From Acidimicrobiales bacterium (lineage in GTDB: Bacteria; Actinomycetota; Acidimicrobiia; Acidimicrobiales; SZUA-35), in NCBI GenBank assembly GCA_013003535.1, contig JABDIY010000162.1, forward strand, positions 1-58,129: a DNA stretch of 58,129 nucleotides, written 5' to 3'. Positions within the stretch are counted from its first letter, which is position 1; every line of letters starts with the position of its first letter. Both the position numbers and the translations under genes were made by a program. Under the pieces are notes generated by a model. That model was not told the origin of the DNA. It did no database searches and saw only the letters and a program-made list of their open reading frames with translations. This document shows positions 33,134 through 43,400 of the stretch, one piece after another.

Positions 33134-33787
33134 CTACAGCCGCTTCAGTAGCTCAGCCTTCTTCGCTTGAAACTCAGCCTTGGTGATGATTCCTCGTTGG
33201 CGCAAATCATCGAGCTGCGCAATCTGATCAGGAATGGACGCCGCTGCCGATTTAGCCGTTGCGGCACTGATCTGAGCATCGAGGTTCCGACCGACCCGAT
33301 CGAACTTTCGATTCTCGTTGAGCTCCATCTGTCGGTAGATCTCGTTCTGTACGTTGAGGGGGCGGCGGATGTTGGAAAAATCTTGCGTGCCTTCTTCCGA
33401 GGCTGACTCGATCTCGAGGTCGCCGGACCGGATGAGACGCTCGAACAAGTTCTGACGGAAAAAAACCGTGTTGATTTTCTCCAACGGGATCTCAATTCCC
33501 GAGCGGTTGAAGACCCCCGAGCGGGCGATCAGCCGATCTGACGTGACGATGAAGTTGGTTGTGACCCAGCGCAGGTAGTTGAGTCCGAACCAACCCAGCG
33601 CGGCAAGTAACGCCACCGCCACCACGAGGTTCAAGAAAAGGGGTGATCCGTCCCATGCGAGTACGGCGACACCGAGCGCAATCCCCGCGAAGAGAAAAGC
33701 GATCGGTTTGAAGAAAAACCACCAATGGGGCCGCAGATCCAAGACCACCTGCTCTTGGTCATTTAGGAGGTCGTTCGAAAAGGCCAC
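33134..33787 (-). CDS. bPH2 (YdbS-like) membrane protein with C-terminal SHOCT domain
   Basis: A 217-aa protein with two adjacent TM helices (about 24-42 and 50-70), then a bacterial PH-like domain (TTNFIVTSDRLIARSGVFNRSGIEIPLEKINTVFF) and a C-terminal SHOCT motif (LDDLRQRGIITKAEFQAKKAELL). The function is unknown; SHOCT tails are often oligomerisation segments. The GTG start has TAAGAT exactly 6 nt upstream. It heads the minus-strand operon with malic enzyme and the ChaN-like gene. Confidence 0.9.
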   Translation of the reverse strand: MAFSNDLLNDQEQVVLDLRPHWWFFFKPIAFLFAGIALGVAVLAWDGSPLFLNLVVAVALLAALGWFGLNYLRWVTTNFIVTSDRLIARSGVFNRSGIEIPLEKINTVFFRQNLFERLIRSGDLEIESASEEGTQDFSNIRRPLNVQNEIYRQMELNENRKFDRVGRNLDAQISAATAKSAAASIPDQIAQLDDLRQRGIITKAEFQAKKAELLKRL

Positions 33788-33799
33788 ACCCTGATCTTA
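33788..33799 (-). promoter_or_regulatory. Leaderless -10 box for the PH/SHOCT-malic enzyme operon
   Basis: On the minus strand TAAGAT (33794-33799), CAGGGT (6 nt), then the GTG at 33787. Confidence 0.55.
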
Positions 33800-33835
33800 C
33801 CCTCCACCGCCGAGAGGATCCGAAGTGTTGCGGAC

Positions 33836-34276
33836 CTACGCCCCGGTGAGTTCGTCGATCTTGCCAGAAGCTTCGATCGCAGCCTTGCGAGCCTTGCGGT
33901 CCACTTTTCGAGCGCCAAAACGAGCGTGCCGTTGGGCAATCTTGGCTTGTTTCCGAGCCTTTCGTCGAGCTCTTCGACCCATCCGGACGGCGGCATCACC
34001 GGCAGCTTCGGACTTCTTCTCGGCTCGGCGGTTGGCCCGGCGTTTCTCTCGCTTCAGTTTTTTCGATGCTGAAAGGGCTTCGAGTTCGGCCTTTTCGGCT
34101 TTCTTCTCGGCCTTCTCAGCTCGCCTCAACGATCGGGCTTGCCGTCGGCTAAGTTTGTCAACACGGTCGAGCGCTTCGTCACGCTCGTGACTGGCGGCTT
34201 CGAGGCGTTCAGACTTCGAGCGCCATTTCACCAGACCGAGAGTTGAAACGGAAAGTGTCTTTCGAATGATTCCCAT
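33836..34276 (-). CDS. Small highly basic coiled-coil protein
   Basis: A 146-aa protein beginning MGIIRKTLSVSTLGLVKWRSKSERLEAA and then almost wholly Lys/Arg/Ala/Glu (about 35-130), predicted as a long basic helix or coiled coil. It has no enzyme motif. It could bind nucleic acid or the membrane surface. The frame is open 26 codons further, but ATG 34276 is chosen because a sigma-B/F-like promoter (-10 GGGCAT) ends exactly 9 nt before it, as for other members of the proposed regulon. Confidence 0.65.
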   Translation of the reverse strand: MGIIRKTLSVSTLGLVKWRSKSERLEAASHERDEALDRVDKLSRRQARSLRRAEKAEKKAEKAELEALSASKKLKREKRRANRRAEKKSEAAGDAAVRMGRRARRKARKQAKIAQRHARFGARKVDRKARKAAIEASGKIDELTGA

Positions 34277-34285
34277 GACGTAATC

Positions 34286-34310
34286 ATGCCCGATCCGGAG
34301 ATGCTCAAAC
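34286..34310 (-). promoter_or_regulatory. Sigma-B/F-like promoter for the basic protein gene
   Basis: On the minus strand GTTTGA (34305-34310), 13-nt spacer, GGGCAT (34286-34291), 9 nt, ATG 34276. It matches the GTTTAA-N(12-14)-GGGTAT sigma-B consensus at most positions. Confidence 0.5.
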
Positions 34311-34434
34311 GTTCGGCTCCCCAGGAACAATGGCGACAACATCTCGGTACCCACCGAACCACCCTCAGGCTTCCTTCAGCATCCTGCGGAATGTGCCTGA
34401 GCGAATGAACGTTCGTATCGAGCGTTGTGGCAAT

Positions 34435-34446
34435 TAGGCTCGGTCG
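34435..34446 (+). promoter_or_regulatory. Leaderless -10 box for the UvrD2-like helicase
   Basis: TAGGCT (34435-34440), CGGTCG (6 nt), ATG at 34447. Confidence 0.55.
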
Positions 34447-36420
34447 ATGGATGCGCAGCGGTTGCTCGACGGTCTGAACGAGTCGCAGATTGCGGCCGTG
34501 GTGACGCCGGGCGGTCCGATTGTTGTCCACGCTGGGGCGGGATCGGGCAAGACACGAGTTCTCACGAGAAGGATCGCGTATCGAATCCTCAAAGGTGAGA
34601 ATGATCCTCGTTATGTGTTGTCGCTCACCTTCACACGCAAGGCGGCCAACGAACTCCAGTCCCGACTCCAGAAGCTTGGCATGCGAGACCACGTAGTGGC
34701 AGGGACTTTTCACAGTGTTGCCCTAACCCAGCTCCGCCGCCGCTGGGAGGAGCGGGGCATCACACCGCCGAATGTCCTCGATCGCAAGTACGCCATGGTC
34801 TCCCAACTCGTCGGTCGTCGCAAGAACGTTGAGGTAATGGATGTGATCGGTGAGATCGAATGGGCTCGGGCCCGGATGATCGAACCGGCGTTCTACCATT
34901 CCGAAGCCGAAAAGGCGGGTCGAACCCCACCCGTCGACGCCGATGACTTCGTTGAGATCATGGAAGGGTTCGCCCAACAGAAGCGGCGACGCCGGGTAGT
35001 CGACTTCGATGACATCCTCGGGCTCGCCCTTCGAGACCTCCGAGCTGATCCGGGGTACGCCGACGCCGTACGGTGGCGGCACCGTCATCTCTACGTAGAC
35101 GAGTTTCAGGACGTTAACCCGCTCCAGAATGCTCTACTCAACGAATGGCGGGGCGACAGCGATGACATCTTCGTTGTCGGCGATCCTCATCAGGCCATCT
35201 ACGGCTGGAATGGGGCCAATCCGTTCCTCATCACCGACTTCCCGCAGCGAGAGCCCAGAACCACGGTGATCAATCTGAACCACAACTATCGATCCAGTGC
35301 TCAGATACTCACGTTGGCAAAAGCCGCTCTCGCTGGCAAAGGGAACGATCTCATCGCCAACCAAGGTGACGGTCCGGTGCCAACCGTCGAGTCCTACGAA
35401 GACGAGACCGCCGAAGCGATCGGTATCGCCGACGCGGTCCGCCAGAGCCGAGCACCGTCGGAAGGATGGAACGGCCAGGCGGTGTTGGTGCGCACCAATG
35501 CCCAACTCGTCCCGATCGAACAGGCTCTCGCCGGGGCGGGGATTCCTGTGCGAATTCGAGGCGGGAAGGGGCCATTGGCAACACCGGAGGTTCGCGAAGT
35601 CATCAAACGGATCGGTCGGCCCGGTATCGACTTCAGCCAAGCGGTCGAAACCTTCGCAGCTGAGCTGGAAGAGCCGTTGGAGGACCCGTCTCCCAACGAA
35701 GCCGAGCGGTATGCCAACAAGCAGGCGCTTCTGCAGGTGATTCGGAACTACACCGTTGTCGATCCGCGTCCAAGCGGCCCGGACTTCCTGGCCTGGTTGG
35801 CAACGATTCAGGCCAACGAGGTGCACCGGGACTCCGATGCGGTGGATCTCTCTACATTCCATGGCTCCAAGGGTTTGGAGTGGCCCGTGGTTCACCTCGC
35901 CGGGCTCGAACAGGGATTCGTACCGATCAGTTATGCCGAGACCGGTGCGCAGTTGGCCGAGGAACGGCGCCTTCTCTACGTGGCGATAACCCGGGCGGAG
36001 CGCGAGCTTCACCTCAGCTACGCCGAAGAGCGAACGTTCCGTACCAAACCAACATCACGGCGCCCGTCCCCGTATCTGGGCGAGATCGAGCGAGCTATCG
36101 AACATCTCAACCGCGGCCTGGACCCCAACCAATACAAGGTTCTGGTGAGCGACGCCCGAAAGCAGTTGGGAAAGGTGAAGAAAAAGAAGACCGATGACGG
36201 CAATGACGACCCCGTCTTCAAGGAGCTTCGGACATGGCGGTATGGGCAAAGCAAGGCACATGATGTCCCGGCCTATGTCGTGTTGAACGACGCCACCCTC
36301 AAAGCGATCGCAAAAAAGCGACCTACAACGAAAGGCCAATTGGCCAACATTCAGGGCATTGGCCCGACCAAGCTGGACCGGTATGGGGATGCGATCCTCA
36401 AGATCGTGAAGGCCGGCTGA
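34447..36420 (+). CDS. UvrD/Rep-type superfamily 1 helicase, UvrD2-like
   Basis: A 3'-5' DNA helicase of the UvrD/Rep family (657 aa). Motif I is HAGAGSGKTR, Ia FTRKAANEL, II YVDEFQDVN, III GDPHQAIYGWNGA, IV NYRSSAQI, V STFHGSKGLEW and VI YVAITRAE. After the helicase core a Lys-rich linker leads to a C-terminal HRDC-like domain (KELRTWRYGQSKAHDVPAYVV, ATLKAIAKKRPTTKGQLANIQGIG), the layout of mycobacterial UvrD2. It is expected to act in DNA repair or replication-fork processing. The ATG is supported by a TAGGCT box 6 nt upstream. Confidence 0.92.
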   Translation: MDAQRLLDGLNESQIAAVVTPGGPIVVHAGAGSGKTRVLTRRIAYRILKGENDPRYVLSLTFTRKAANELQSRLQKLGMRDHVVAGTFHSVALTQLRRRWEERGITPPNVLDRKYAMVSQLVGRRKNVEVMDVIGEIEWARARMIEPAFYHSEAEKAGRTPPVDADDFVEIMEGFAQQKRRRRVVDFDDILGLALRDLRADPGYADAVRWRHRHLYVDEFQDVNPLQNALLNEWRGDSDDIFVVGDPHQAIYGWNGANPFLITDFPQREPRTTVINLNHNYRSSAQILTLAKAALAGKGNDLIANQGDGPVPTVESYEDETAEAIGIADAVRQSRAPSEGWNGQAVLVRTNAQLVPIEQALAGAGIPVRIRGGKGPLATPEVREVIKRIGRPGIDFSQAVETFAAELEEPLEDPSPNEAERYANKQALLQVIRNYTVVDPRPSGPDFLAWLATIQANEVHRDSDAVDLSTFHGSKGLEWPVVHLAGLEQGFVPISYAETGAQLAEERRLLYVAITRAERELHLSYAEERTFRTKPTSRRPSPYLGEIERAIEHLNRGLDPNQYKVLVSDARKQLGKVKKKKTDDGNDDPVFKELRTWRYGQSKAHDVPAYVVLNDATLKAIAKKRPTTKGQLANIQGIGPTKLDRYGDAILKIVKAG

Positions 36421-36459
36421 GATCGCTGGAACGGTCTCGTGATCGGATGGCAGGACCTC

Positions 36460-36472
36460 TACGCTTCTACCG
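36460..36472 (+). promoter_or_regulatory. Leaderless -10 box for the LmbE-type deacetylase
   Basis: TACGCT (36460-36465), TCTACCG (7 nt), ATG at 36473. Confidence 0.45.
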
Positions 36473-37258
36473 ATGTCTACCCTCGTGTGCTTCCACGCCC
36501 ATCCTGATGACGAAGCAATCACCACCGGTGGTCTCATGGCCAAAGCTGCCGCAGCCGGCCATCGTGTTGTTCTGGTCTGTGCCACACGGGGCGAACAGGG
36601 TGAACCACAAGCGGGGGTGTTGCTCGAGGGTGAGCAGCTATCGGAACGTCGAATCCAGGAACTCGCCAATGCCTGCGAAGCCCTAGGAGCAGAACCGCCG
36701 CTGCTCTTGGGTTACGAGGACTCCGGCATGATGGACGAGCCAACCAATCAGAACCCAAATTGCTTCTGGCAGGCCGATATCGATGAGGCGTCCGAGCGAT
36801 TGGCGGCGATCCTGGACCAGTACAACGCCGACGTTCTCACCATCTATGACGATCATGGCGGCTACGGGCACCCTGACCATATTCAGGTTCACCGGGTTGG
36901 CAAGAAAGCGGCAGCGCTGGCTGGCGTGGCACATGTGTTTGAGGCAACGATCAACCGCGATGCGATGCGAACCATGATGGAGAACATGCCGATCGACGAC
37001 GATGCCCCCCGCCCTGACGATGTCGATTCCTTCGGCACGCCAGCTGACGACCTCAGCTATGAAGTCAACGTCAGCGGATACCTCGAAGCCAAGCGGGCGG
37101 CGCTTATCGCGCACCGAAGTCAGATCGGCCCGGACAGTTTCTTTCTCAAGATGCCTGACGATCTGTTCGCCTTGGCGTTCGGAACCGAATCGTTCGCGGT
37201 CCCGGGGGTCACTGGAACTGGCGGTCCCCGGGAAGTCCATCTCCTCCCGGGGCTTTAG
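36473..37258 (+). CDS. PIG-L/LmbE-family deacetylase (MshB/Mca-like)
   Basis: Zinc-dependent N-acetylglucosaminyl deacetylase family (261 aa). The zinc motif AHPDDE is at residues 9-14, and the third ligand His lies in GGYGHPDHIQVHR. MshB and Mca of mycothiol metabolism belong here, acting on GlcNAc-Ins or mycothiol S-conjugates; which applies cannot be told from sequence alone. CATRGEQG and GYEDSGMM are typical of actinobacterial members. It is a single gene following the helicase by 52 nt, with its own probable leaderless promoter. Confidence 0.88.
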   Translation: MSTLVCFHAHPDDEAITTGGLMAKAAAAGHRVVLVCATRGEQGEPQAGVLLEGEQLSERRIQELANACEALGAEPPLLLGYEDSGMMDEPTNQNPNCFWQADIDEASERLAAILDQYNADVLTIYDDHGGYGHPDHIQVHRVGKKAAALAGVAHVFEATINRDAMRTMMENMPIDDDAPRPDDVDSFGTPADDLSYEVNVSGYLEAKRAALIAHRSQIGPDSFFLKMPDDLFALAFGTESFAVPGVTGTGGPREVHLLPGL

Positions 37259-37285
37259 GAGCGCAATCCTGCCCGATGGCAGATG

Positions 37286-39508
37286 CTAGGCTTTCTCCCC
37301 GCTGGGAAGCACCACAACCACGACGGTTTGCGGAGCATTGTCCAAAACGGTCTGCACGTTCTGACCCAGAAACGCTTTGCCCTCAAGCCTGCGCAGTTCG
37401 GCGCCGACGATGATCAGATCGGCGTCGATCTGATTGGCGTGACGCATGATCTCGCTGCTCACGCTGGAGGCGAACCTGGTCTCGGTCTCAAAGGACGCCC
37501 GTAGTTCTTGCGCCTGCGATGCGGCGTTGGCCAGAACGCTGGCTGCGGTATCCCGAGAGTTGGCGAGAGCGGCGTCGCGCAGCCGCGACCCCAGCCCAAC
37601 ACCAACCTTCACATCATCGTCCTGATACATGACATGGCTGATCATCAGCTGAGTACCAAGGTTGGCCGAGAGATTGCCCGCTAATTCCAGCGCCGCTCTA
37701 CTGGACTGTGACCCCGCCACCGGTACGAGGGCTCGGGCAAAGATTCCAGGCAGCCGGGTGCCGGTGTTGCGAGCACGACGGACAAGAACCATGGGAATGT
37801 GGAGCTCATTGAGGAGGTCATCGGCTAGCTGTGAGAGCACCGCTCCACCTTTTTCGGCAACTCCCACCGCCGCGACCGAGTAACCAAGCCGAGATTGAGC
37901 GACCAAGGCCTCCGCCGCTTCGTAGTCCGAGGCCGACACGATCTCGAGATCACGGCCGAACATCGTGTTCTTGATCGGTTCGAGGTCCGGAGCGTTTCCG
38001 TCGGCATCGTTGATTGCGAGGACGGTTGCGCCTTGATCCGCCGGCCATGCGAAATGCACTACTTGAGATGCGACGATCGAACTCTTGGACCCTTCAGAGG
38101 GGATCAGCACACGCCCGCCTCGAACTACGAGATTCTTCGCAAGTGTTGCCTCTTGGAGGAGACGCTCGCGCTCGGCTACCGAGCCTTCGAGATTCTTGGC
38201 CAGCATCCGGACCCCGACCGACGCGATCAGCGACGTTATGAGCGGAATGATGACAATCATGGTGAAGGCTGTTTCGTTGAAGACACCGAGACTCAACGCC
38301 ACGGTTGCGATGATGATCTCCAGCGCCCCCCGGGCATTGAGTCCGGCGCCCAAGATCATTCCTTCTCGGCTGGACAAACCGCCCAATTTGGCTCCGGCGA
38401 ACGTGCCTACGAATTTGAGCCCAAGCGCTACGGCAAGCAGAATGCCGGTCCAGACCAATGCCTCTCCCCGAAGAAGCCCTAAGTCAACCCGGAGACCGGC
38501 AGTGGCGAAGAACAGCGGCGCAAAGACCACGCTGGTGAGATCTTCGACAACGTGGGCGGCCTCGGCCTGCTGATATCGGCTGCGGGCCAACACCACACCG
38601 GCCACGAAAGCGCCAAGTACGGCTTCAACGCCGAGCCACTGCGTGATAACCCCGAAAACGAACATCGCCGCGAGGGCTACTGTGAGAGCGCCTTGGAGAT
38701 TGGCACCTTCTCGCCGAACCGCTCGCAGCGAAACATCCACCACACGCTGGCCGACCGTGAGCGACCCCACCAGGAAGAGCGCCAGGCCGAGAACGGTGAC
38801 GGCGCTGTCGATTACCGAAAGATCGCCCGATACAGCCAGACCTGAGATGATGCCAAGGATGATCCAGCCAACGAGATCATTGGCCATCCCGGCCGCAACA
38901 GTGATTTGACCAACGTCTCGTCGCATCAATCCAAGGTCACCGAGGACCTTGGCCACAACCGCAAGAGCTGACACCGAGACCGAAACGGCAATGAACAGTG
39001 TCACGGTAAGGCTGGTGGCCGAGTCCCCCCAGAATTGCTCAGGAACCTGCGTCCCAACCACTAAGCCGCCGACGAACGGAACAACGATCGACCCAACGGT
39101 GACGAGCACTGCCGGCCGTCCCAGGCGGGTAATGAGATTGAGGTCGGTTTCGAAACCGGCAACGACGAGAAGGAAGGCCGCACTGAACCACCCGACGCCC
39201 AAAAGTAGACCGCTCTGAACCGGAGCCGACTCGCCCGCCGGTAAGAACCAGTCGAAACCGGAGCCCCACACAACACCGAAGATCGACGGGCCCAGAACGA
39301 GCCCGGCGGTGAGGTTGCCAACCACCGAGGGAAGTCCTACCTTGCGGGCGAGGGCACCAAGGATCCGAGCTCCGGCCCAGAGCACCAAGATCTGAACCCA
39401 GAACACCAGGAGTTCGTGGTGCGGGATACTGATCAGCCGCTGCCCCTCGGTAACAACTCCGCCCCCCTCTGCCGCGAAAACGAACGGAAACAAGGATGTG
39501 GAACTCAC
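37286..39508 (-). CDS. Cation:proton antiporter (CPA2) with universal-stress-like C-terminal domains
   Basis: A 740-aa protein. Residues about 30-440 form a Na+/H+ exchanger domain with some 12-13 TM helices (VGLPSVVGNLTAGLVLGPS, FLLVVAGFETDLNLI, ANDLVGWIILG, FFATAGLRVDLG, GLNARGALEIIIA). The C-terminal 290 residues hold two universal-stress-protein-like alpha/beta domains (GGRVLIPSEGSKSSIVASQVV, and FARALVPVAGSQSSRAALELAG through DADLIIVGAE). The likely role is K+/Na+ efflux under ionic or pH stress, gated by a nucleotide or small ligand. The GTG start overlaps the xth stop (GTGA), so it is cotranslated with exonuclease III. Confidence 0.92.
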   Translation of the reverse strand: MSSTSLFPFVFAAEGGGVVTEGQRLISIPHHELLVFWVQILVLWAGARILGALARKVGLPSVVGNLTAGLVLGPSIFGVVWGSGFDWFLPAGESAPVQSGLLLGVGWFSAAFLLVVAGFETDLNLITRLGRPAVLVTVGSIVVPFVGGLVVGTQVPEQFWGDSATSLTVTLFIAVSVSVSALAVVAKVLGDLGLMRRDVGQITVAAGMANDLVGWIILGIISGLAVSGDLSVIDSAVTVLGLALFLVGSLTVGQRVVDVSLRAVRREGANLQGALTVALAAMFVFGVITQWLGVEAVLGAFVAGVVLARSRYQQAEAAHVVEDLTSVVFAPLFFATAGLRVDLGLLRGEALVWTGILLAVALGLKFVGTFAGAKLGGLSSREGMILGAGLNARGALEIIIATVALSLGVFNETAFTMIVIIPLITSLIASVGVRMLAKNLEGSVAERERLLQEATLAKNLVVRGGRVLIPSEGSKSSIVASQVVHFAWPADQGATVLAINDADGNAPDLEPIKNTMFGRDLEIVSASDYEAAEALVAQSRLGYSVAAVGVAEKGGAVLSQLADDLLNELHIPMVLVRRARNTGTRLPGIFARALVPVAGSQSSRAALELAGNLSANLGTQLMISHVMYQDDDVKVGVGLGSRLRDAALANSRDTAASVLANAASQAQELRASFETETRFASSVSSEIMRHANQIDADLIIVGAELRRLEGKAFLGQNVQTVLDNAPQTVVVVVLPSGEKA

Positions 39509-40293
39509 GTGGTCACCGCCGGAATGCGATAACCAGCGATCACCGGGGCGTGGTCGCTGGGCTTGGTGCCCTTCCGGGCGTTCCGATCAACCAGGTCAAG
39601 GAAATTCACCGATGCCAACGACTCCGAGGCCAGGAGGTAATCGATCCGCATTCCCTCTCGCTTGTGGAAACGACCAGCTTGGTAGTCGTAGTAGGTGAAG
39701 AGCTCCTCCTCTGGGTGCCGACGTCGAAACGTGTCGACCAAACCCCACGCCTTGACTCGATCGAGCGCTTGTCGCTCCTCTGGCGTCACATGCGTTGAAT
39801 TCACAAATACCCGGGGTTCCCACACATCGGCGTCAGCCGGAGCGATATTCCAGTCACCGGCGACGACCACCGCATCGCCCGGGCTGGTGGTCTGGTGGAG
39901 ATGCTCAACGAGACGATCCAACCACGAGAGCTTGTAGTAAAAGTGTTCGTGACCGACCTCTCGTCCGTTGGGAACATAGACGCTGTGGACCCTGACGCCG
40001 CCACACGTTGCCGAGATGAGCCGAGCGTCCGGATCGGCTTCGATCCCAGCTGCGAAGCCGTCGATCGGATCGTGAATGCCCAGTTTAGAGAGGATTGCGA
40101 CCCCATTCCATTGGTTGAACCCATAGTGGACAGATTCATACCCGAGACCCGCAAACGTGAGCCCCGGAAAGGCCTTGTTTGCCATTTTGGTTTCCTGGAT
40201 GCACAACACGTCAGGTTGAACGTCGGCCAGCCACGCCTCCACTCTCGGTAACCGCGCCTTCAACGAGTTGACATTCCATGTCGCAATGATCAC
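39505..40293 (-). CDS. xth: Exodeoxyribonuclease III (AP endonuclease)
   Basis: Exonuclease III-type AP endonuclease of base-excision repair (262 aa). It has the family start IIATWNVNSLKARLPRVEAWL, the metal-binding Glu in CIQETKM, the AGDWNIAP region, the MRIDYLLAS segment and the catalytic SDHAPVIA at the end. It starts at GTG 40293 with TAGATT 9 nt upstream. Its stop overlaps the antiporter start by 4 nt. Confidence 0.95.
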   Translation of the reverse strand: MIIATWNVNSLKARLPRVEAWLADVQPDVLCIQETKMANKAFPGLTFAGLGYESVHYGFNQWNGVAILSKLGIHDPIDGFAAGIEADPDARLISATCGGVRVHSVYVPNGREVGHEHFYYKLSWLDRLVEHLHQTTSPGDAVVVAGDWNIAPADADVWEPRVFVNSTHVTPEERQALDRVKAWGLVDTFRRRHPEEELFTYYDYQAGRFHKREGMRIDYLLASESLASVNFLDLVDRNARKGTKPSDHAPVIAGYRIPAVTT

Positions 40294-40398
40294 AGGGACT
40301 CAAATCTACCTCGTTGGCCAGAAGCCATCCGCCATAGTCCACAGCTACCATCTGGTGGAGATGGGGCAGGTAGCTCGCCGCTGATCCTTCGCCCGCAC

Positions 40399-40410
40399 TA
40401 ACCTCATCAT
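40399..40410 (+). promoter_or_regulatory. Leaderless -10 box for kgd
   Basis: TAACCT (40399-40404), CATCAT (6 nt), GTG at 40411. Confidence 0.55.
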
Positions 40411-43400
40411 GTGGCTTCAAACCAAGAACCAACGTCGGTAGGGGCCAACGCATGGCTCGTAGAAGAGCTTGCGCGGAACTACCGGGATAATCCAAAGTCG
40501 GTACCCGAGGAGTGGCGCGACCTTTTCGACGGCGCCCAACCAGTCCCGAACGGCAACGGAGGCACCGGGTCGAGCGGAGTGGCAACGGCCGCACCAGCTG
40601 TCGTCACCGCACCGGAGACCGACAATGGGGGGCCTTCGTCACTTCAGAAATCCACGCCGCCAGAAACCGCTCCAGCCCCCGCGGACCCACCAAAAACAAC
40701 TCCCAAGGCCCTTGCATCGGCACCAGCGCAAGAGGAATCCGGCGAACCTTTGCGCGGCGCTTCGGCGCGGATCGTCGCCAACATGGAGTCGAGCCTCAGT
40801 GTCCCCACCGCTACCAGTTTTCGCCAGGTACCCGCCAAGCTTCTCGAGATCAACCGCAAGGTCCTCAACAACCATCTCTCGCGGGTTCGAGGTGGCAAGG
40901 TTTCTTTCACGCACATCATCGGCTTCGCGGTCGTTCGGGCTATCCGAGACGACGTTCCAGCGATGGCCAACAGCTTCGTAGAGGGCGCCGACGGGAAGCC
41001 CCGCGTGCTGAAGACTCGGCAAATCAATGTGGGTATCGCAGTAGACCAGGCCAAGAGCGACGGCAGCAGATCACTCGTTGTCCCGGTGCTCAAGAACGTT
41101 CAAGACATGGACTTCCGGGAATTCCTCGCCACCTATGAGACTGCGATCGGCAAGGTTAGAAACAACAAGCTGACTGTCGATGATCTCACGGGTGCCAACG
41201 TGTCGATCACCAACCCCGGGACAATCGGGACGGTGCAAAGTGTGCCTCGACTCATGCCCGGTCAGGGGACCATCATCGGATTGGGCGGCATCAGCTATCC
41301 CGCTGAATACCAGGCGGCTGACCCCAAGACGCTGGCTGATCTCGGAATCTCAAAGATCATGACGGTCTCCAGCACCTATGACCATCGGATCATCCAAGGA
41401 GCCGAGTCCGGGCTCTTCCTGAAACGGGTGCACGAGCTGCTCTTGGGCGAGGGCGAGTTCTATAGCGAGATCTTCTCGAGCATGGATGTGCCCTACGAGG
41501 CCGTCCGCTGGCGCAAGGACGCCATGACGGACTCCAAGAACGTAGATCTGGCCCACGCAAAACAGCACGGTGTCAACACGCTCATCAACCAGTACCGGGT
41601 TCGTGGCCACCTGATCGCCAACACCAACCCGCTTTCGGACGGCCCCAAAGAAACCCATCCCGAACTAGACCCCGCCACCTATGGACTGACCATCTGGGAT
41701 CTCGATCGAACCTTCTTGACGGGGACTACCGAGGGCATCTACGCCGCCATCGACGGGGAAGCCAAGCAGATGAAGCTCGGTGAAATCCTCGGTGTGCTGC
41801 GCGACGCTTACTGCCGCACCATTGGTGTGGAGTACATGCACATCGCCGACCCCGCAGAGAAACGATGGATCCAGGAACAGGTGGAGATACCAGCGCTGCC
41901 CAGCAGTCGTGACGACCTCCACCATGTTCTGGAACGACTCAGCACCGCCGAAGCTTTCGAGAAATTCCTCGCAGCCCGCTACGTTGGCCAGAAAAGGTTC
42001 GGACTCGAAGGTGCCGAGAGCGCAGTACCGATCATCGATGCGATCCTGAACGACGCCGCAGACGCCGGCCTGGAGCGTTCGGTAATCGGCATGGCGCACC
42101 GTGGGAGGCTGAACGTTCTCACCAACATCATGAAGAAGGGGCACCGCGAACTTTTCAAGGAGTTCGAAGGCGCAGTTGACGAGAGCGCCATCCAAGGCTC
42201 TGGCGACGTGAAGTACCACCTCGGCTACACCAGCGTCCACAACAGCCGGAACGGTAATCCAATCGAGATCGAGCTGGCCGCTAACCCATCGCACCTCGAA
42301 GCCGTCGGCCCCGTGGTTGTTGGCATGGCCCGGGCGTACATGGATATGACCGACATCGGGAACTACCCGATTCTGCCGCTACTTCTCCACGGTGATGCGG
42401 CGTTTGCCGGGCAGGGTGTGGTGGCGGAGACATTGAACCTGAGCCAAATCAAGGGCTTCAAGGTGGGTGGCACAGTGCACCTGATCATCAACAACCAGCT
42501 TGGCTATACCACCGCCCCGCACCACAGCCGATCATCGGAGTATTCCACCGACGTAGCAAAGATGGTGCAAGCTCCCATTTTCCATGTGAATGCCGATGAT
42601 CCAGAGGCATGCGTGCGCGTAGCTCAGCTTGCCTTCGCCTATCGGCAGCGGTTCAACAAAGACGTCGTGATCGACATGGTGGGCTATCGACGGCACGGCC
42701 ACAACGAGGGCGATGATCCTAGCTACACCCAGCCGGTCATGTATCGCAAGATCGCCAACCGGCCAAGCGCCCGCACTATCTTTACGCAGGCCTTGATCGA
42801 TCGTGGCGAACTGAGCATCGAGGAGGCCGAGAAGGCGATCGAGTTCTTCCAGCAACTGCTGCAGCAAGCGCTCGAGGACACGCGGGAGTCCGCGCCGCCG
42901 GAGGGCATCAAAGCCAAGCCAGCGCCGCCCGCTCTCGGCGTACTCCCCCACGTCGACACCTCGGTAGACCGGGCCGCCCTCGACCGCGTGTACGCCGCCC
43001 TCTCCACCGTTCCGGACGATTTCGAGGTTCACCCGAAGCTTGCTCGGCAGTTCGAGGCCAGGAACAAGATGTGGGCCGAAGGCGACGTCGATTGGGCCCT
43101 CGGCGAGGCATTCGCCATGGGTACCCTGCTCGATGAAGGCACCTCGGTGCGATTGGCTGGACAGGACAGCAGGCGAGGCACTTTCGCCCACCGCCACGCC
43201 ACCCTGAGCCATTACCAAAGTGGCGCCGAATACACCCCGCTGGGGGCTGCCGGGCGAGATGGCGCCGAGTTCTGGGTTTACGACTCCACCCTGTCCGAAT
43301 ATGCCGGACTGGGATTCGAATATGGCTATTCGCTCGCCAATCCCTCGGTCCTCACCCTGTGGGAGGCGCAGTTTGGCGACTTCGTCAACGGTGCCCAGAT